Shown here in pieces: positions 4,969 through 7,206 of a stretch of 7,206 nucleotides of DNA. The stretch is taken from assembly GCA_013820865.1 (NCBI GenBank), contig JACDHU010000083.1:1-7206 (forward strand). The letters are read 5' to 3'. How positions within the stretch are numbered: position 1 is the first letter of the stretch; every line of letters starts with the position of its first letter. The position numbers and the translations under genes were made by a program. The stretch is from Chloroflexota bacterium (GTDB lineage: Bacteria > Chloroflexota > Limnocylindria > QHBO01). The notes under the pieces are model-generated. The model saw only the letters and a list, made by a program, of their open reading frames with translations, was not told the DNA's origin and did no database searches.

Positions 4969-6083
4969 CCGGCGTCGCCGTCTTGGGCTCGACCGGGTCG
5001 ATCGGTCGCCAGGCGCTCGAGGTGCTCGATGGCCTGCGAGATCGGTTCGAGGTCAGGGGATTGGCCGCGGGTCGCCATAGCGCTACGTTCGCATCGCAGA
5101 TGGCCGCCTGGCCCGGGGCGCGAGCATGGACCGCCGACGGCGGTGACGGTCCCGCGGCGGATGGTGGGCTGGAGGAGCTTGCGACGCTCGAGGGCGTTGG
5201 CCTCGTGGTGGTCGCCACGACCGGCATGGCCGCTCTGCCCGCGGTCCTGGCCGCCCTCTCATCGGGGCGGCACGTGGCGCTCGCCAACAAGGAGACGCTC
5301 ATCACGGGCGGGCACCTGGTGGCGCGCATCCTCGATGCGCGGGGCGGGGATCCGCTCGACCGCCTGCGACCAATAGACAGCGAGCACTCGGCGATCTGGC
5401 AATGCCTGGTCGGCGAACGAATGAGCGATGTCCGTCGTCTCGTGCTCACCGCCAGCGGGGGACCGTTTCGCGGCCGCGCCACCGAGACGCTCGCCGGCGT
5501 GACCGCGGCCGAAGCCCTGGCGCATCCGACCTGGCGCATGGGCCCGAAAATCACGATTGACTCGGCGACCCTCGTCAACAAGGCGTTCGAGGTCATGGAG
5601 GCCAGATGGCTCTACCGTCTTCCGTACTCTAGAATCGATGCGGTGATCCATCCCCAGAGCGTCGTGCACTCGCTCGTCGAGTTCGCCGACGGTTCCTACA
5701 AGGCCCAGCTTGGACTCCCCGACATGCGCCTGCCGATCCAGTACGCCGTCACGTATCCCGACCGCCTTCCGTCGCCGACTCGCCGGTCGTCGCCGGAGTC
5801 GTGGGGGACCTTGGAATTCGCCGCGCTCGATCCCGGCGCCTACCCCGCGTATGACGTCGTGCGCGCCGCCGCCGAGGCTGGAGGCAATCGGGGGACCATC
5901 CTCAACGCCGCCGACGAAGCTGCCGTTGCCGCATTCCTGGACGGTCGGATCGCGTTTCCGTTGATCGCCGATACGATCGAGCGGGCTGTCGATCGGTGGG
6001 GGGCTTCCGCGGAACCGTCCCTCGACGAGATCGTGGCGCTCGATGCCGACATTCGCACCACGCTCGCGGGCGAGCTTGCCTGA
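4965..6083 (+). CDS. dxr: 1-deoxy-D-xylulose 5-phosphate reductoisomerase
   Basis: Dxr converts DXP to 2-C-methyl-D-erythritol 4-phosphate with NADPH and a divalent metal, the committed step of the MEP isoprenoid pathway. It is cytoplasmic and the known target of fosmidomycin. The 372-residue product opens with the NADPH loop GSTGSIG (8-14), then has ALANKETLI (105-113), PIDSEHSAIWQCL (136-148) and TASGGPF (162-168). The flexible loop HPTWRMGPKITIDSATLVNK occupies 187-206, and IHPQSVVHSLVEF lies at 228-240. Metal ligands Asp 138, Glu 140 and Glu 209 match E. coli Asp150, Glu152 and Glu231; His 187 and Trp 190 match His209 and Trp212. The C-terminal helical domain is complete. The ATG at 4965 overlaps the cdsA stop (ATGA). 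An open frame continues further upstream, but that part is out of frame within cdsA and is not conserved. Only a weak G-rich site precedes it, so coupling to cdsA is likely. Confidence 0.96.
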   Translation: MTGVAVLGSTGSIGRQALEVLDGLRDRFEVRGLAAGRHSATFASQMAAWPGARAWTADGGDGPAADGGLEELATLEGVGLVVVATTGMAALPAVLAALSSGRHVALANKETLITGGHLVARILDARGGDPLDRLRPIDSEHSAIWQCLVGERMSDVRRLVLTASGGPFRGRATETLAGVTAAEALAHPTWRMGPKITIDSATLVNKAFEVMEARWLYRLPYSRIDAVIHPQSVVHSLVEFADGSYKAQLGLPDMRLPIQYAVTYPDRLPSPTRRSSPESWGTLEFAALDPGAYPAYDVVRAAAEAGGNRGTILNAADEAAVAAFLDGRIAFPLIADTIERAVDRWGASAEPSLDEIVALDADIRTTLAGELA

Positions 6084-7206
6084 TGGACGTCATCGGTACC
6101 GTCGCCGCCTTCATCGGCATTCTCGTCGTCCTCGTCCTCGTCCATGAACTCGGGCACTTCCTGGTCGCCAAGCGAGCCGGGATCACGGTCGAGGAATTCG
6201 GTATCGGGTTTCCACCCCGCGTGGCCTCGCTGACCTGGCGGGGGACGCGCTACAGTCTGAACTGGATCCCGCTCGGCGGCTTCGTCAAGATGCTCGGCGA
6301 GGATGGTGACGTCGAGGTCCGACGCCTGCGCGAGCAGGGCATGACGGATGACGAGGTCGAGCACGCCATGGAAGGGGCCTTCAACCGGCGGCCGGTGTGG
6401 ATCCGGCTCGCGGTCCTGCTTGCCGGCGTGGTCATGAACTTCGTGCTGGCGGCCGCCCTGTTTGCCGTGGCCTTCAGTTTGCCGCTGGTCGTCGGCGAGG
6501 GGCCGCTGACCGTGACCGAAATCCAGGAGGGCAGCCCGGCCGACGGGCAGCTGGAGGTGGACGACGTCATTGTCGGCGTGGACGGGGAGACCTTCGAGCG
6601 CTCCTCCGAATTGACCGAGCACGTCGCGCAGCGTGGAGGAACATCGGTCACCCTGGATGTCGAGCGCGGCGGTGAGGCGCTTGAGATCGAGCTGGTGCCA
6701 CGCGTCGTGACCGATGAGGAGCGCGCTCAGGGGATCGGACCGGTCGGATTCGCGTACGACCCGGCTCGCGTCGTCGAGGAGCCGTCTTCGGTCGAGGGAC
6801 CCATCGAGGCGGTGGCCACCGGAACCAGCACCGCGTGGACCATTGCGGTGGCCATTCCAGGCGGACTGGCCGATGCCGTCGGCGGCCTGATCGGACTCAA
6901 CCCGAACGCGCCCGATGCGCGTGGGCCGATCGGCATCGCGCAGGAGACGGGGCGGGTGCTCGAAGCCCCGCTGGTCAGCCAGCTGTTCTTCATCGGTCTT
7001 CTGTCGGTCAACCTTGCCGTGCTGAACGTCCTGCCGTTTCCGCCACTCGATGGTGGGCGCATCGCGGTGGTCGTGGTTGAGGCCGTGCGGCGGCGGAAGC
7101 TGCCTGCCGAGCGTGAAGCAATGATCTACCTCACGGGTTTCGCGGTCCTTCTAGCGCTCGTCATCCTGATCAGCATCCAGGACATCCAGCGCCTCATCAG
7201 CGGCTG
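6083..7206 (+). CDS. rseP: Site-2 zinc metalloprotease with PDZ domain (RseP/RasP family), last stop base outside window
   Basis: This intramembrane protease of the M50 family cuts transmembrane segments, for example of anti-sigma factors, or clears leftover signal peptides. The visible 374 residues include a first membrane helix carrying the zinc motif HELGH (21-25), GGFVKM (66-71 region), a second helix at about 108-132, and one PDZ domain at about 143-207 (EIQEGSPADGQLEVDDVIVG). Later come a GPIGIA block (281-286), a helix at about 299-316 and the third zinc-ligand motif LNVLPFPPLDGGR (314-326, Asp 323), then a final helix and DIQRL near the end. The last two bases are TG in the position of a new codon right after LISG. 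The family commonly ends a few residues after such a motif, so a TGA stop just beyond the edge is likely. The start ATG overlaps the dxr stop by one base (TGATG), with no clear Shine-Dalgarno site. Confidence 0.94.
   Translation, partial: MDVIGTVAAFIGILVVLVLVHELGHFLVAKRAGITVEEFGIGFPPRVASLTWRGTRYSLNWIPLGGFVKMLGEDGDVEVRRLREQGMTDDEVEHAMEGAFNRRPVWIRLAVLLAGVVMNFVLAAALFAVAFSLPLVVGEGPLTVTEIQEGSPADGQLEVDDVIVGVDGETFERSSELTEHVAQRGGTSVTLDVERGGEALEIELVPRVVTDEERAQGIGPVGFAYDPARVVEEPSSVEGPIEAVATGTSTAWTIAVAIPGGLADAVGGLIGLNPNAPDARGPIGIAQETGRVLEAPLVSQLFFIGLLSVNLAVLNVLPFPPLDGGRIAVVVVEAVRRRKLPAEREAMIYLTGFAVLLALVILISIQDIQRLISG

Larger units (their letters stand above)
329..7206 (+). other. Probable single operon rpsB-tsf-pyrH-frr-uppS-cdsA-dxr-rseP
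   Basis: All eight genes point right. The gaps are 17, 3, -4, 3, 5, -4 and -1 bases, and no hairpin with a following T-tract lies between them. One promoter is predicted at 314-322. Additional internal promoters cannot be excluded. The right end of the transcript is outside the window. Confidence 0.7.

Overview
The window (about two thirds G+C) is a stretch of bacterial chromosome. It holds the start of one leftward gene (a secreted LysM protein), a compact divergent control region of about 300 bases, and a rightward run of eight tightly packed housekeeping genes: rpsB, tsf, pyrH, frr, uppS, cdsA, dxr and an rseP-type site-2 protease. The last gene reaches the right edge and appears to lack only the final base of its stop codon. 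I see no tRNA, rRNA, CRISPR array, insertion sequence or other mobile element.

Organism: the order rpsB-tsf-pyrH-frr-uppS-cdsA-dxr-rseP is an old bacterial arrangement. uppS sits between frr and cdsA, EF-Ts is the short type, G+C is high, and two genes start with TTG and one with GTG. I infer a high-GC Chloroflexota bacterium, perhaps of the Limnocylindria/Ellin6529 type. An actinobacterium is less likely because uppS usually does not lie between frr and cdsA there. This placement is inference, not proof.

Layout: 1-158 (minus) encodes a signal peptide and the first part of a LysM domain, read from a TTG start. 159-459 is the intergenic region. It carries a good sigma-70-like promoter for the leftward gene, a cluster of four GTAC words, an extended -10 promoter for rpsB, and a roughly 130-base rpsB leader able to form competing stem-loops and ending in two Shine-Dalgarno sites. 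From 460 onward the genes are separated by at most 17 bases or overlap by 1 to 4 bases, so they are probably one operon. No terminator-like hairpin with a T-tract was seen between them.

How the genes work together: rpsB, tsf and frr serve translation (small subunit, EF-Tu recycling, ribosome recycling), and pyrH supplies UDP for pyrimidine nucleotides. uppS, cdsA, dxr and the site-2 protease serve the envelope. Dxr commits carbon to isoprenoids by the MEP pathway, UppS turns isoprenoid units into the lipid carrier for wall synthesis, CdsA makes CDP-diacylglycerol for phospholipids, and the protease cuts membrane proteins in stress signalling or clearance. The five upstream genes have clear Shine-Dalgarno sites, while the three downstream membrane/isoprenoid genes have weak or no such sites and probably depend on translational coupling.

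This is mostly a conserved core region. The points worth a second look are the rpsB leader and its doubled Shine-Dalgarno sites, the GTAC cluster between the divergent promoters, the long acidic tail on ribosomal protein S2, and two departures from the CdsA signature. I found no convincing new multi-gene system.
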